NCBI GenBank assembly: GCA_002424545.1 | Contig: DIKL01000049.1 | Coordinates: 1-17,331 of the forward strand | DNA length: 17,331 nucleotides | Source: Syntrophaceae bacterium UBA5619 | GTDB lineage: Bacteria; Desulfobacterota; Syntrophia; Syntrophales; UBA5619 | Direction of reading: 5' to 3' | Shown: positions 9,938 through 16,558 of the stretch, in pieces | How the letters are laid out: each line of letters starts with the position of its first letter | Position numbering within the stretch: position 1 is the first letter of the stretch | Translations under genes and position numbers: made by a program | The notes under the pieces: model-generated | What the model saw: the letters and a program-made list of their open reading frames with translations, nothing else | Database searches by the model: none | What the model was told of the DNA's origin: nothing

Positions 9938-9968
9938 AATATCTCTCACGCCGCCCTGCCCGTGTCAA
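9938..9968 (-). promoter_or_regulatory. Putative promoter of the aminotransferase gene
   Basis: On the minus strand a consensus TTGACA (9968-9963) is followed after 19 bases by GATATT (9943-9938). The spacing is longer than ideal and the -10 is only a partial match, so this is a moderate call. Confidence 0.4.
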
Positions 9969-10070
9969 GACCAATGTGGCGATTCGTTCCCGAATGGGAT
10001 TCTGAACCGCCTCGAAAGCCGCCTCCACTTCGGCTGCCACAATGAGACTATTCGTTTGGGCGCTTCGGTC

Positions 10071-10099
10071 TTGACATTTTCCTGGGTTTCTTCTAATCT
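10071..10099 (+). promoter_or_regulatory. Putative promoter of the FmdB-type zinc-ribbon gene
   Basis: Consensus TTGACA (10071-10076) is followed by TCTAAT at 10092-10097 (15-base spacer) or TAATCT at 10094-10099 (17-base spacer). The leader to the ATG at 10179 would be about 75 bases. Confidence 0.5.
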
Positions 10100-10164
10100 C
10101 CCCGCGACTGGACGGTAAGACGAATCGTCGGCCAACGAGCGATGGGCCGGGATGCGTTTCGTCC

Positions 10165-10170
10165 GAGGAG
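10165..10170 (+). promoter_or_regulatory. Ribosome binding site of the FmdB-type gene
   Basis: GAGGAG lies 8 bases before the ATG at 10179. The ATG at 10173 is only 2 bases away and the one at 10152 lies upstream of the site, so it fixes the start. Confidence 0.8.
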
Positions 10171-10178
10171 ATATGCTG

Positions 10179-10391
10179 ATGCCGATTTTTGAATTCAGAT
10201 GCCGGAAATGTCGGGCTTGTTTCGAGGTTCTCTTCCGGAGTCGGGACGAGAAGCTGGCCGTTGACTGCCCGCAATGCGGCTCGAAAAAAGTCGAACGGCA
10301 GATGTCCGCCTTTTCGGGAAAGATCGGCAACACCTCCGATGGCGGCGCCGGCTGCGGGAGTTGCGCGGCCACCAGTTGCAGTCCCTCCTGA
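10179..10391 (+). CDS. FmdB-type zinc-ribbon protein
   Basis: The 70-residue protein opens with MPIFEFRCRKC, the family hallmark, and has two zinc-binding pairs, Cys8-x2-Cys11 and Cys30-x2-Cys33 (CPQCGS). After the ribbon (about 1-45) comes a flexible Gly/Ser/Cys-rich tail with CGSC and a further Cys, common in this family. The family is named after the putative regulator FmdB of formamidase/amidase operons, but most members have no proven function. It is followed by a 202-base gap before adk, and no amidase gene is near, so no target can be named. Confidence 0.88.
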   Translation: MPIFEFRCRKCRACFEVLFRSRDEKLAVDCPQCGSKKVERQMSAFSGKIGNTSDGGAGCGSCAATSCSPS

Positions 10392-10397
10392 GGACAC

Positions 10398-10415
10398 TGA
10401 CCGGTCACGGCCGTG
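10398..10415. repeat. Two overlapping perfect 10-bp palindromes
   Basis: TGACCGGTCA (10398-10407) overlaps CACGGCCGTG (10406-10415) just after the FmdB stop. They could be part of a terminator stem or a protein-binding site. There is no U-run. Confidence 0.3.
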
Positions 10416-10505
10416 CGCCGCGAGATAGCTGCCGATCCGCAAAACAGGATTTCCCCCGTTCCAGGCCTTCGCCCAGGTTCATTTCACGCCGATGGAAAGG
10501 TCAAT

Positions 10506-10535
10506 TTGAGGAACATTTACCGATGGAATCATACT
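10506..10535 (+). promoter_or_regulatory. Putative promoter of adk
   Basis: TTGAGG (10506-10511) and CATACT (10530-10535) are separated by 18 bases. Both are partial matches to consensus. The start point would fall near 10542, just ahead of the palindrome at 10549-10562. Confidence 0.35.
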
Positions 10536-10548
10536 TTGTTTCCGACAG

Positions 10549-10562
10549 GCGGTGAACACCGC
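10549..10562. promoter_or_regulatory. Operator-like palindrome in the adk leader
   Basis: GCGGTG and CACCGC flank AA to make a 14-bp near-perfect palindrome, 31 bases before the adk ATG and just after the predicted transcription start. It is a candidate repressor site; no regulator is identified. Confidence 0.3.
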
Positions 10563-10593
10563 TAACCTCATTTCGATAAAGGAGCTCGACACC

Positions 10594-11268
10594 ATGAACA
10601 TTCTGATTTTCGGTCCGAACGGAAGCGGCAAGGGAACCCAGGGGGCGGTGGTCCAGAAGAAGTACGGGGTGCCCCATATCGAAACAGGCGTAATTTTCAG
10701 GGAGAACATCAAGAACGGAACGGATCTTGGCAAAAAAGCCAAGGATTTTATTGACCGGGGTGAGCTGGTGCCTGATGCGATTACCGTCCCGATGATCCTG
10801 AACCGGCTTCGAGAGGCGGATTGCAAGAGCGGCTGGCTCCTGGACGGCTTCCCGCGCAATCTCGCCCAGGCAGAGGCCCTCTGGAAGGCCCTTCAGGAGG
10901 CCGGGATGAAACTGGACCGTGTGATCGAAATCATCCTCGACCGGGAGATTGCCAAAAAGCGGATCATGGGCCGGCGACTCTGCGCGACGGACAACAACCA
11001 TCCCAACAACATCTACATCGACGCGATCAAACCTGCCGAAAAGAACGGGAAGTCGGTCTGCCGTGTCTGCGGCTGCGACGAACTGACCGCGCGGGCCGAC
11101 GACCAGGATGAAGGCGCGATCGACAAGCGCCACGGGATCTATTACGATACAAAGACGGGAACGCTGGCCGCCGTCCATTTCTTCAAGGAGCGCGTCCAGG
11201 TGATCGAGGTGGACGGCACACCCGGCGTGAAAGAGGTCTCCGAGGCCCTGCTTTCAAAACTGAATTAG
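10594..11268 (+). CDS. adk: Adenylate kinase, variant P-loop and zinc-type LID
   Basis: This interconverts ATP + AMP and 2 ADP. The 224 residues start with the P-loop GPNGSGKGT (7-15), where most family members have GPPGAGKGT. The AMP-site segment ETGVIFREN has Val where the family usually has Asp in TGD; RGELVPD and DGFPRN follow. The LID carries a CRVCGC cysteine cluster plus an earlier Cys, consistent with a structural zinc, and ends in DDQDEGAIDKRHGIYYD with the conserved Arg/Lys-Arg. I chose the ATG at 10594 because AAAGGAG (10578-10584) lies 9 bases upstream. An in-frame ATG at 10552 would add 14 residues ahead of the P-loop. Adenylate kinase is by far the best call; the variant residues are typical of a divergent subgroup. 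Confidence 0.93.
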   Translation: MNILIFGPNGSGKGTQGAVVQKKYGVPHIETGVIFRENIKNGTDLGKKAKDFIDRGELVPDAITVPMILNRLREADCKSGWLLDGFPRNLAQAEALWKALQEAGMKLDRVIEIILDREIAKKRIMGRRLCATDNNHPNNIYIDAIKPAEKNGKSVCRVCGCDELTARADDQDEGAIDKRHGIYYDTKTGTLAAVHFFKERVQVIEVDGTPGVKEVSEALLSKLN

Positions 11269-11296
11269 CGCCTTCGGCATTTGAACCTTGCGCAAA

Positions 11297-11342
11297 AAGA
11301 CCGTGAATCCGGATCGTTCATATCATCCAGGTTCACGGTCTT
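11297..11342. terminator. Shared terminator between adk and the convergent lysine-rich gene
   Basis: AAGACCGTGAA (11297-11307) pairs perfectly with TTCACGGTCTT (11332-11342). The stem continues inward through GGAT/ATCC, with one mismatch, to a 10-base loop. On the minus strand the stem runs into TCTTTTTG, a normal U-run. It therefore best fits termination of the lysine-rich gene and may also stop adk transcripts. Confidence 0.8.
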
Positions 11343-11392
11343 CGAATGCAATTACGGTCTCCCGGTCAGGATCGTCCCAACCGCAAACACCT

Positions 11393-11899
11393 CTACTTTT
11401 TGGTCTCCCCCTGAACGGCCTGCTTGACTTCCTTTACGGATTCCTTCGCTTGCGCGGCCTGCTCCTTCGCTTCCTTTTTGACGGCCTCTTTCATTTTTCC
11501 CACGTCTTTTTTGATATCCTTGACATCCTGCTTCACGGTTTCCTTGACGGTTTCTTTGACTGTTTTTTTCTCAGCCGTTTGCGCCTTGTCCGCGGCGGTA
11601 TCATCCTTGCTGACCGCCTTCTTCACTTTCTTTGCCTCGCTTTTCACCGCCTTCTTCACTTCCTTCACGGATTCCTTCGCCTCCGCGGCCTGCTCCTTCA
11701 CTTCCTTTTTGACGGCCTCCTTTATTTTCCCCGCGTCTTTCTTGATATCCTTGACATCCTGCTTCACGGTTTCCTTGACGGCTTCTTTCACCGTTTGTTT
11801 GTCCCCCGCGGCGGCCTTGTCCGCGGGAACCTGAGCCGAAGCAGCGATCGTCAAACCGAACACAAAAACCACAACCAGGAACATCACTTTCTTCATCAT
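11393..11899 (-). CDS. Exported lysine-rich LEA-like protein with an internal duplication
   Basis: This 168-residue protein has a clear signal peptide (MMKK, hydrophobic VMFLVVVFVFGLTIAAS, likely cut near ASAQ about residue 22). The mature part is almost entirely Lys, Glu, Val and Ala, with VK(E/Q/D) repeating every four residues. Residues 36-85 and 113-162 are the same 50-residue unit, identical at 44 positions, joined by an AKKVKKAVSKDDTAAD-type linker. It should form long amphipathic or solvent-exposed helices in the periplasm, or bind membrane or anionic polymer. This resembles group 3 LEA and apolipoprotein-like repeats, but no specific function can be assigned. A GGGGAGAGGG stretch precedes ATGATG. 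It has its own promoter and a hairpin terminator. Confidence 0.85.
   Translation of the reverse strand: MMKKVMFLVVVFVFGLTIAASAQVPADKAAAGDKQTVKEAVKETVKQDVKDIKKDAGKIKEAVKKEVKEQAAEAKESVKEVKKAVKSEAKKVKKAVSKDDTAADKAQTAEKKTVKETVKETVKQDVKDIKKDVGKMKEAVKKEAKEQAAQAKESVKEVKQAVQGETKK
11414..11794 (-). repeat. Intragenic direct repeat, two 150-base units with 231-base period
   Basis: Units 11414-11563 and 11645-11794 encode the duplicated 50-residue block of the lysine-rich protein. The DNA is also highly similar, including a shared GATATCCTTGACATCCTGCT stretch, so the duplication is fairly recent or maintained by recombination. Confidence 0.9.
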
Positions 11900-12004
11900 A
11901 CCCTCTCCCCAAACGTTGTTAATACATCACGGAATCACCTGCCGCTCGTTCGAGACAACAATCATCGCGAACCATTCCTCTCTCGAAACCGCGGACATGA
12001 ATTG

Positions 12005-12034
12005 TTATCTATACCTCCGGCTCATTCCTGTCAA
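12005..12034 (-). promoter_or_regulatory. Putative promoter of the lysine-rich protein gene
   Basis: On the minus strand TTGACA (12034-12029) precedes a TATAGATAA box (12013-12005) with a spacer of 15-17 bases depending on the register. The leader to the ATG at 11899 would be about 100 bases. Confidence 0.5.
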
Positions 12035-12106
12035 TATATTTAAAATCAACCATTTAAAATCCTTCCACCTCATTTGCCCCGCCTCCTGCGGATGAGAAGT
12101 ATGGAC

Positions 12107-12145
12107 GATCGGCCCTTTCTTTCGGGTTTACTAACCCCGCCGATC
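12107..12145 (+). promoter_or_regulatory. Structured leader upstream of lepA
   Basis: GATCGGC (12107-12113) pairs with GCCGATC (12139-12145). Inside it GGGTT (12124-12128) pairs with AACCC (12133-12137) around a four-base loop, leaving a pyrimidine-rich 10-base bulge on the 5' side. It ends 37 bases before the lepA ATG. Pairing is clear, function unknown. I find no convincing sigma70 promoter for lepA in 11900-12182. Confidence 0.4.
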
Positions 12146-12182
12146 ATGGTAAGTTCACCGCCAAAAAGAGCCGCAACAGGTT

Positions 12183-13979
12183 ATGGACCATATCCGAAAT
12201 TTCAGCATCATCGCCCATATCGACCACGGAAAGTCGACGCTCGCCGATCGGCTGATCCAGTTCACCGGCATTGTGAATGACCGCGATTTTCAGAACCAGA
12301 TCCTCGACAACATGGAGATCGAGCGGGAACGGGGGATTACGATCAAGAGCCAGGTCGTTTCGCTCCCCTACCCCGCCAAGGACGGCCGGCGTTATACCCT
12401 GAATCTGATCGACACGCCGGGCCACGTCGATTTTACCTACGAAGTGTCGCGGTCGCTGGCCTCCTGTGAAGGCGTCCTGCTGCTGATCGACGCCGCCCAG
12501 GGCGTGCAGGCGCAGACGCTCGCCAATTTGTACCTCGCGATGGAACACGACCTGGCGATCATTCCCGTGATCAACAAGATCGACCTCCCTTCGGCGGACG
12601 TGGATCGGGTCATCGAGCAGATCGACTCGGAGCTGGGCCTGGACCCGGACACCCATTTGAAATGCTCGGCCAAGGAGGGGATCGGGATCGAGGAGATTCT
12701 GGAGGCCATCGTGGAGAGGATTCCGCCCCCCAAGGGCGATCCGGAGGCGCCGCTTGCGGCCCTCATCTTCGACGCCAAGTACGACACCTTCCGCGGAACG
12801 GTGATCCACTGCCGTCTCTTCGACGGTACGGTCAAAGCGGGCGACATCATCCGCTTTGTGTACAACAACTCCACCTATCGGGTGGAAGAGGTCGGACACT
12901 TCCTGATCCAGCGCCAGAAACGGGATAAACTTTCCGCCGGGGAGGTGGGCTACATCATTGCCGGCGTGAAAACCGTGTCGGACGTCCGCACCGGGGACAC
13001 GATCACCCTCGAAAATCGCCCTTGCGCAAAGCCGCTGCCGGGATTCAAGGAGGTCAAACCGGTCGTTTTCGCCTCGATCTACCCCATCGCCGCCGATGAT
13101 TACACGGACCTGGCCGATTCTCTGGACAAATTCAAGCTCAACGATGCCTCCTTCGTCTACGAGAAGGACTCTTCCGCCGCCCTGGGGCAGGGATTCCGCT
13201 GCGGGTTCCTGGGTCTCCTCCATCTGGACATCGTCCAAGAGCGGCTGGAACGGGAGTATGACCTGTCGATCATCCTCTCCGTGCCGTCGGTCCGTTACCG
13301 GTTCACGCTGAAGGACGGAACGGTCCTTTATGTGGACAATCCGACGCACTATCCCGACCCGATCTCTATCCTCAAATCCGAAGAGCCCTACATCCGGGCA
13401 ACGATGATGCTCCCCGAGCGCTACCTCGGCGCGGTGATGAAGCTCTGCATGGAAAAGCGGGGTGTCAACTCAACGCTGAGCTATCCAAGCCCCGGCCGTA
13501 CCGAGCTGCTTTACGATATGCCGCTGGCCGAGGTGATCTTCGATTTCTACGATCGCTTCAAATCGGTCACGCAGGGGTACGGCTCCTTCGACTATGACCT
13601 GATCGATTACCGAGAGAGCACCCTCGCCCTTCTGGACATCCTGGTGAACGGAGAGAAGGTGGACGCCCTCTCCCAGATCGTGCACCGGGAACGCGCGCGC
13701 GCGCGGGGCCTGCAGGCCTGCGAACGGCTCAAGGAGGAGATCCCCCGTCAGATGTTCAAGATCGCGATCCAGGGTGCGATCGGAGGCGAGATCATCTCGC
13801 GGACGACCATCTCCCCTTTCCGCAAGGACGTCATCGCCAAGTGCTACGGCGGCGACATCTCCCGGAAGCGCAAGCTTCTCGAAAAACAGCGGAAAGGGAA
13901 AAAACGGATGAAGATGATCGGCGACGTCTCCATCCCGCAGAGCGCCTTCCTGGCCGTCCTGAAGTCCGACACGGAATGA
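12183..13979 (+). CDS. lepA: Elongation factor 4 (LepA), ribosome-dependent GTPase
   Basis: This translational GTPase binds the ribosome and affects initiation and back-translocation under stress. The 598 residues match the family length. G motifs are complete: AHIDHGKST (11-19, with the catalytic His81 of DTPGH at 77-81) and NKID (131-134). EF-G-like domains II, III and V follow, and the C terminus has the LepA-specific basic segment YGGDISRKRKLL...GKKRMK that contacts tRNA/ribosome. The ribosome site is weak (CAGG just before the ATG), but the protein begins exactly where the family does (MDHIRNFSIIAHIDHG). It is followed at once by hemW, whose reading frame begins right at the lepA stop. 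Confidence 0.98.
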   Translation: MDHIRNFSIIAHIDHGKSTLADRLIQFTGIVNDRDFQNQILDNMEIERERGITIKSQVVSLPYPAKDGRRYTLNLIDTPGHVDFTYEVSRSLASCEGVLLLIDAAQGVQAQTLANLYLAMEHDLAIIPVINKIDLPSADVDRVIEQIDSELGLDPDTHLKCSAKEGIGIEEILEAIVERIPPPKGDPEAPLAALIFDAKYDTFRGTVIHCRLFDGTVKAGDIIRFVYNNSTYRVEEVGHFLIQRQKRDKLSAGEVGYIIAGVKTVSDVRTGDTITLENRPCAKPLPGFKEVKPVVFASIYPIAADDYTDLADSLDKFKLNDASFVYEKDSSAALGQGFRCGFLGLLHLDIVQERLEREYDLSIILSVPSVRYRFTLKDGTVLYVDNPTHYPDPISILKSEEPYIRATMMLPERYLGAVMKLCMEKRGVNSTLSYPSPGRTELLYDMPLAEVIFDFYDRFKSVTQGYGSFDYDLIDYRESTLALLDILVNGEKVDALSQIVHRERARARGLQACERLKEEIPRQMFKIAIQGAIGGEIISRTTISPFRKDVIAKCYGGDISRKRKLLEKQRKGKKRMKMIGDVSIPQSAFLAVLKSDTE

Positions 13980-14051
13980 ATGGCGCGACTTTTCAGACCG
14001 CCGGAACGGGATCCTCATTCAAAGGATTCCTGCAATTTCTCGGCAAGGCGG

Positions 14052-15230
14052 ATGTCTGAAGAAATGTTTCCGACCATGGAGAACAGGCCGTCGGAACCAT
14101 CCGCGATACCGGATGCGCTTCCGGGGCTGTACATTCACATCCCGTTCTGTCTCCGGAAATGTGTTTACTGCGGCTTCTACTCCGTCACCGACCGTTCGCA
14201 GATCCCCAACTATCTGGCGGCTCTCCGCCGGGAAATGGAGCTTTACCGGGAATGGGCCGCCTCTTTTGACACGCTCTACATCGGCGGCGGGACTCCCTCC
14301 GTTCTGCCCGCTACGGAACTTGAAAAACTGATCGCCGACATCCGCGGGGTCTTTCCGATCGCAAGCGATGCCGAGATCACCGTCGAAACGAATCCCGCGG
14401 ACATCGATGCGGGGCTCCTCAACGCGATTTGCCGCGGCGGCGCAAATCGCCTCAATATCGGCGTCCAATCCTTCGATGACGGGATACTGGCCTTTCTCGG
14501 CCGGCGCCATGATCGGCGGCAAGCCGTTGCCGCCTTCACGGCCTCCCGGACCGCCGGAATGGAAAACATCGGCATCGATCTGATCTACGGCGTCCCCGGC
14601 CAACCGATGTCCGCGTGGTTCGCGTCTCTCCGCGAAGCCATTGCCTTGGATCCCGACCACCTCTCCTGTTATCAACTGACCCTGGAGGATGGAACCCTAC
14701 TCGATGAACAATTCCGACGGGGAGAGGTCGTATTCCCCGACGATGCGCTTCAGGCTGATTTTTTCAGCGCCACATCGGAATTTCTGGAGAATCATGGTTA
14801 CACCCACTATGAGGTTTCCAACTTTTCCCGTCCCGGTCGAGAATCGAGACACAACCTCAAATACTGGGATCATATTCCCTATCTGGGTCTCGGTCCCGCG
14901 GCGCACTCCTTCCGGGGACGAGAACGCCGCTGGAACCGCCGCGCCGTCGGCGTCTATATCAACGATCTGACCTCCGGACGGGCCCCCGTCGAAGCGGTGG
15001 AAACCCTGAGCGACGAACAGCTCAGCCTGGAGGACCTCTTCCTCGGTTTCCGGACGCGCCGCGGCGTCTGCCTGGAAACGTTCAGGCTCCGCTACGGCCG
15101 GGATCTTCTCATGGAAAAGCGGGATAAGCTGAAGAAGCTTTCCCGGGAAGGGCTCGTGGAGATCCGCGACGGATTTCTCCGGCCGACCCGCACGGGAATG
15201 GCCGTCGCCGACAGCCTTGCCCTGATTTGA
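14052..15230 (+). CDS. hemW: HemW, radical-SAM heme chaperone (HemN-like)
   Basis: This belongs to the coproporphyrinogen III oxidase-like radical-SAM family. With the start chosen here it has 392 residues, with the 4Fe-4S cysteines Cys33, Cys37 and Cys40 in LYIHIPFCLRKCVYC, then GGGTPS, ETNP and NIGVQSF. The true HemN motif has a fourth Cys after the cluster, where this has Gly-Phe-Tyr. The HNLKYWDHIPYLG segment is the HNxxYW heme-binding motif of HemW. It therefore more likely inserts heme into respiratory enzymes than oxidises coproporphyrinogen. The start is uncertain: in-frame ATGs occur at 13980 (overlapping the lepA stop region), 14052, 14064 and 14076, none with a strong ribosome site. 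The family usually begins 10-20 residues before the LYIHIPFC motif, so one of the later three is preferred. It likely forms an operon with lepA. Confidence 0.93.
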   Translation: MSEEMFPTMENRPSEPSAIPDALPGLYIHIPFCLRKCVYCGFYSVTDRSQIPNYLAALRREMELYREWAASFDTLYIGGGTPSVLPATELEKLIADIRGVFPIASDAEITVETNPADIDAGLLNAICRGGANRLNIGVQSFDDGILAFLGRRHDRRQAVAAFTASRTAGMENIGIDLIYGVPGQPMSAWFASLREAIALDPDHLSCYQLTLEDGTLLDEQFRRGEVVFPDDALQADFFSATSEFLENHGYTHYEVSNFSRPGRESRHNLKYWDHIPYLGLGPAAHSFRGRERRWNRRAVGVYINDLTSGRAPVEAVETLSDEQLSLEDLFLGFRTRRGVCLETFRLRYGRDLLMEKRDKLKKLSREGLVEIRDGFLRPTRTGMAVADSLALI

Positions 15231-15263
15231 ACGGCATCATGGACTCCCCGATCAAAGGCAATC

Positions 15264-15295
15264 GCCATCACCTCCGACCCGGAAGTCGGCATGGC
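15264..15295 (+). terminator. Possible hairpin after hemW
   Basis: GCCAT (15264-15268) and ATGGC (15291-15295) flank an inner CCGAC/GTCGG stem (15274-15278 with 15285-15289). It is a broken stem with no U-run, so only a weak candidate for ending the lepA-hemW transcript. Confidence 0.3.
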
Positions 15296-15337
15296 CCCGA
15301 ACAGGATATAAATCTACGAAGTTATGAAGGCAGATTA

Positions 15338-15676
15338 TTATGGATTATCAGTATCATCCGTCTTTTTCTTAAAGTATTTTATAATAATCTGCACACCCAC
15401 CAGAATCAGAAGAATGGGGAGCAGAAGATTCACGATCTTCCAAATCTCCATTTCGACATTCTCCACGAGGAAAAAGACCACGCCGACGCAGCCGATGATC
15501 CAGCCGCCGAGATCCTTCACGCGCTGAATCAAGGTTCCGGCGGCAATCGCGATGAGCAGCAGCGGCCAACTGCGGGAGAATTCCCAGACATCCGTTTTGT
15601 GCAGGATGATCAGGGTCCCAATGGTGATCAGAATCATTCCGCCCGTCAGGATATTTCTTTTGTTGCGCGTCGCCAT
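15338..15676 (-). CDS. Small four-span membrane protein, LiaI/LiaF-like transmembrane domain
   Basis: The 112-residue protein has a short basic N terminus (MATRNKRN) and four hydrophobic segments (about 9-25, 37-50, 56-71 and 80-99), ending in a KYFKKKTDDTD tail. The pattern of a GG-led first span, a short WEFSRSWPLLLI turn and a repeated hairpin resembles the LiaI-LiaF-like transmembrane region (DUF5668). In Firmicutes that domain occurs in proteins of cell-envelope stress systems, but the soluble LiaF part is absent here. I chose the ATG at 15676 because GGAGGTGAG lies upstream; an in-frame start at 15748 would overlap the hairpin and precede that site. It lies downstream of the slipin gene on the same strand. 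Confidence 0.75.
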   Translation of the reverse strand: MATRNKRNILTGGMILITIGTLIILHKTDVWEFSRSWPLLLIAIAAGTLIQRVKDLGGWIIGCVGVVFFLVENVEMEIWKIVNLLLPILLILVGVQIIIKYFKKKTDDTDNP

Positions 15677-15747
15677 AAAGAAACGCTCACCTCCGAATGG
15701 GTTTGTCCCGCAAACGGTTGGTTTACGATGGAAATGTTTTATGGCCA

Positions 15748-15780
15748 AATGCGCGGAGAGGTTTGCCCTCCCCGCGCATT
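15748..15780 (-). terminator. Hairpin directly after the slipin gene
   Basis: AATGCGCGG (15748-15756) pairs with CCGCGCATT (15772-15780); after one mismatch GAGG pairs with CCTC around the loop TTTGC. It starts 3 bases past the slipin stop. The U-run on the minus strand is short (ATTTGG), so it may only attenuate reading into the small membrane protein gene. Confidence 0.7.
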
Positions 15781-15783
15781 GGT

Positions 15784-16542
15784 TTACGCCTTTTCCGCCA
15801 GTTTCAGGAACGGTTTGAACAGATCGATCGGGATTGGAAAAACCGTCGTCGAGTTATTTTCCGCCGCAATCTGGTTCAGGGTCTGGAGATAGCGCAACTG
15901 CAGCGACATCGGCTGGGTCTCCATCAGCGCCGCCGCCTCGATCAGCTTCTGGGCGGCCTGGAACTCGCCCTCGGCGTTGATCACCTTTGCGCGCCGTTCA
16001 CGTTCCGCTTCGGCCTGTTTGGCAATGGCCCGCTTCATCTCCTCGGGAAGATCGATCTGTTTGACCTCGACATGGGAGACCTTGATGCCCCATGGATTGG
16101 TGTTCAGATCCAGAATCTCCTGGAGCCGAAGGTTGATCTTTTCGCGTTCCGAAAGGATTTCGTCCAGCTCCATCTGGCCGCAGACGCTCCGCAGCGTCGT
16201 CTGGGCAAGCTGCGAAGTCGCATAGAGGTAATTCTCCACATCGATCACGGCGGCGTTTGCGTCCATGACCCGGAAATAGACCACCGCGTTGACCTTGATC
16301 GAGACGTTGTCCCGCGTGATGACGTCCTGGGGCGGAACGTCCATGGTGATCGTCCGCATGTCGATCTTGACCATCTTGTCGACGATCGGAATCAGGATGA
16401 TGAGCCCCGGTCCCTTCGTGCCGATCACCCTGCCAAGACGAAAGATGACACCCCGTTCGTACTCGTTAAGAATCCGGATGGCCGACGCGAGAAACATGAC
16501 GACCAGAACAACCAAGACAATGACTGAGTACATACCTGACAT
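15784..16542 (-). CDS. Slipin, SPFH/band 7 stomatin-like membrane protein
   Basis: This 252-residue protein has one N-terminal membrane segment (about 5-23) followed by the band 7 domain: the [12 protein letters not shown] motif, then [11 protein letters not shown] and NAVVYFRV, the [16 protein letters not shown] segment and a coiled coil ([20 protein letters not shown]). The C terminus is the short slipin type with a hydrophobic oligomerisation stretch. Slipins form membrane-associated multimers that mark lipid domains and partner with NfeD proteases. The nfeD gene ends 16 bases upstream, making the pair an operon. GGGAGG (16549-16554) lies 6 bases before the ATG at 16542, which fixes the start; a TTG at 16548 is the alternative. 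Confidence 0.95.
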   Translation of the reverse strand: MSGMYSVIVLVVLVVMFLASAIRILNEYERGVIFRLGRVIGTKGPGLIILIPIVDKMVKIDMRTITMDVPPQDVITRDNVSIKVNAVVYFRVMDANAAVIDVENYLYATSQLAQTTLRSVCGQMELDEILSEREKINLRLQEILDLNTNPWGIKVSHVEVKQIDLPEEMKRAIAKQAEAERERRAKVINAEGEFQAAQKLIEAAALMETQPMSLQLRYLQTLNQIAAENNSTTVFPIPIDLFKPFLKLAEKA

Positions 16543-16548
16543 GACCAA

Positions 16549-16554
16549 CCTCCC
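16549..16554 (-). promoter_or_regulatory. Ribosome binding site of the slipin gene
   Basis: GGGAGG on the minus strand, 6 bases before the ATG at 16542. It lies in the 16-base space after the nfeD stop. Confidence 0.8.
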
Positions 16555-16558
16555 TTTT

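Larger units (their letters stand above)
9864..10178. other. Divergent 315-base intergenic region with paired promoters
   Basis: I see no credible gene here. The region holds minus-strand promoter elements for the aminotransferase, a plus-strand promoter for the zinc-ribbon gene, and two pairs of inverted elements between them. TGTCAAGACC (9963-9972) mirrors GGTCTTGACA (10067-10076), and TGTGGC (9975-9980) mirrors GCCACA (10036-10041). Confidence 0.6.

Noticed and set aside
9894..10442. 182-codon minus-strand frame across the divergent promoter gap
   Set aside because: It overlaps the FmdB gene and both promoters, and has no recognisable domain or ribosome site.
11414..11794. Repeat pair considered as a CRISPR or transposon remnant
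   Set aside because: Only two units, in frame inside one coding sequence, with no spacers, terminal inverted repeats or transposase.
11424..11834. Hydrophobic Phe/Ser-rich plus-strand frame opposite the lysine-rich gene
   Set aside because: It looks like a repeat membrane protein only because AAG/GAA codons read backwards give Phe/Leu/Ser codons. The minus-strand frame has a signal peptide, ribosome site and terminator.
12144..13349. 401-codon minus-strand frame opposite lepA
   Set aside because: Arg/Asp/Gly-rich translation typical of an antisense shadow of a conserved GC-rich gene; no motif or ribosome site.
14052..15230. Annotation as oxygen-independent coproporphyrinogen III oxidase (HemN)
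   Set aside because: The fourth Cys of the HemN cluster motif is missing and the HNxxYW heme-binding motif of HemW is present.
15697..16527. 276-codon plus-strand frame opposite the slipin
   Set aside because: Antisense to a clear band 7 protein; no domain.
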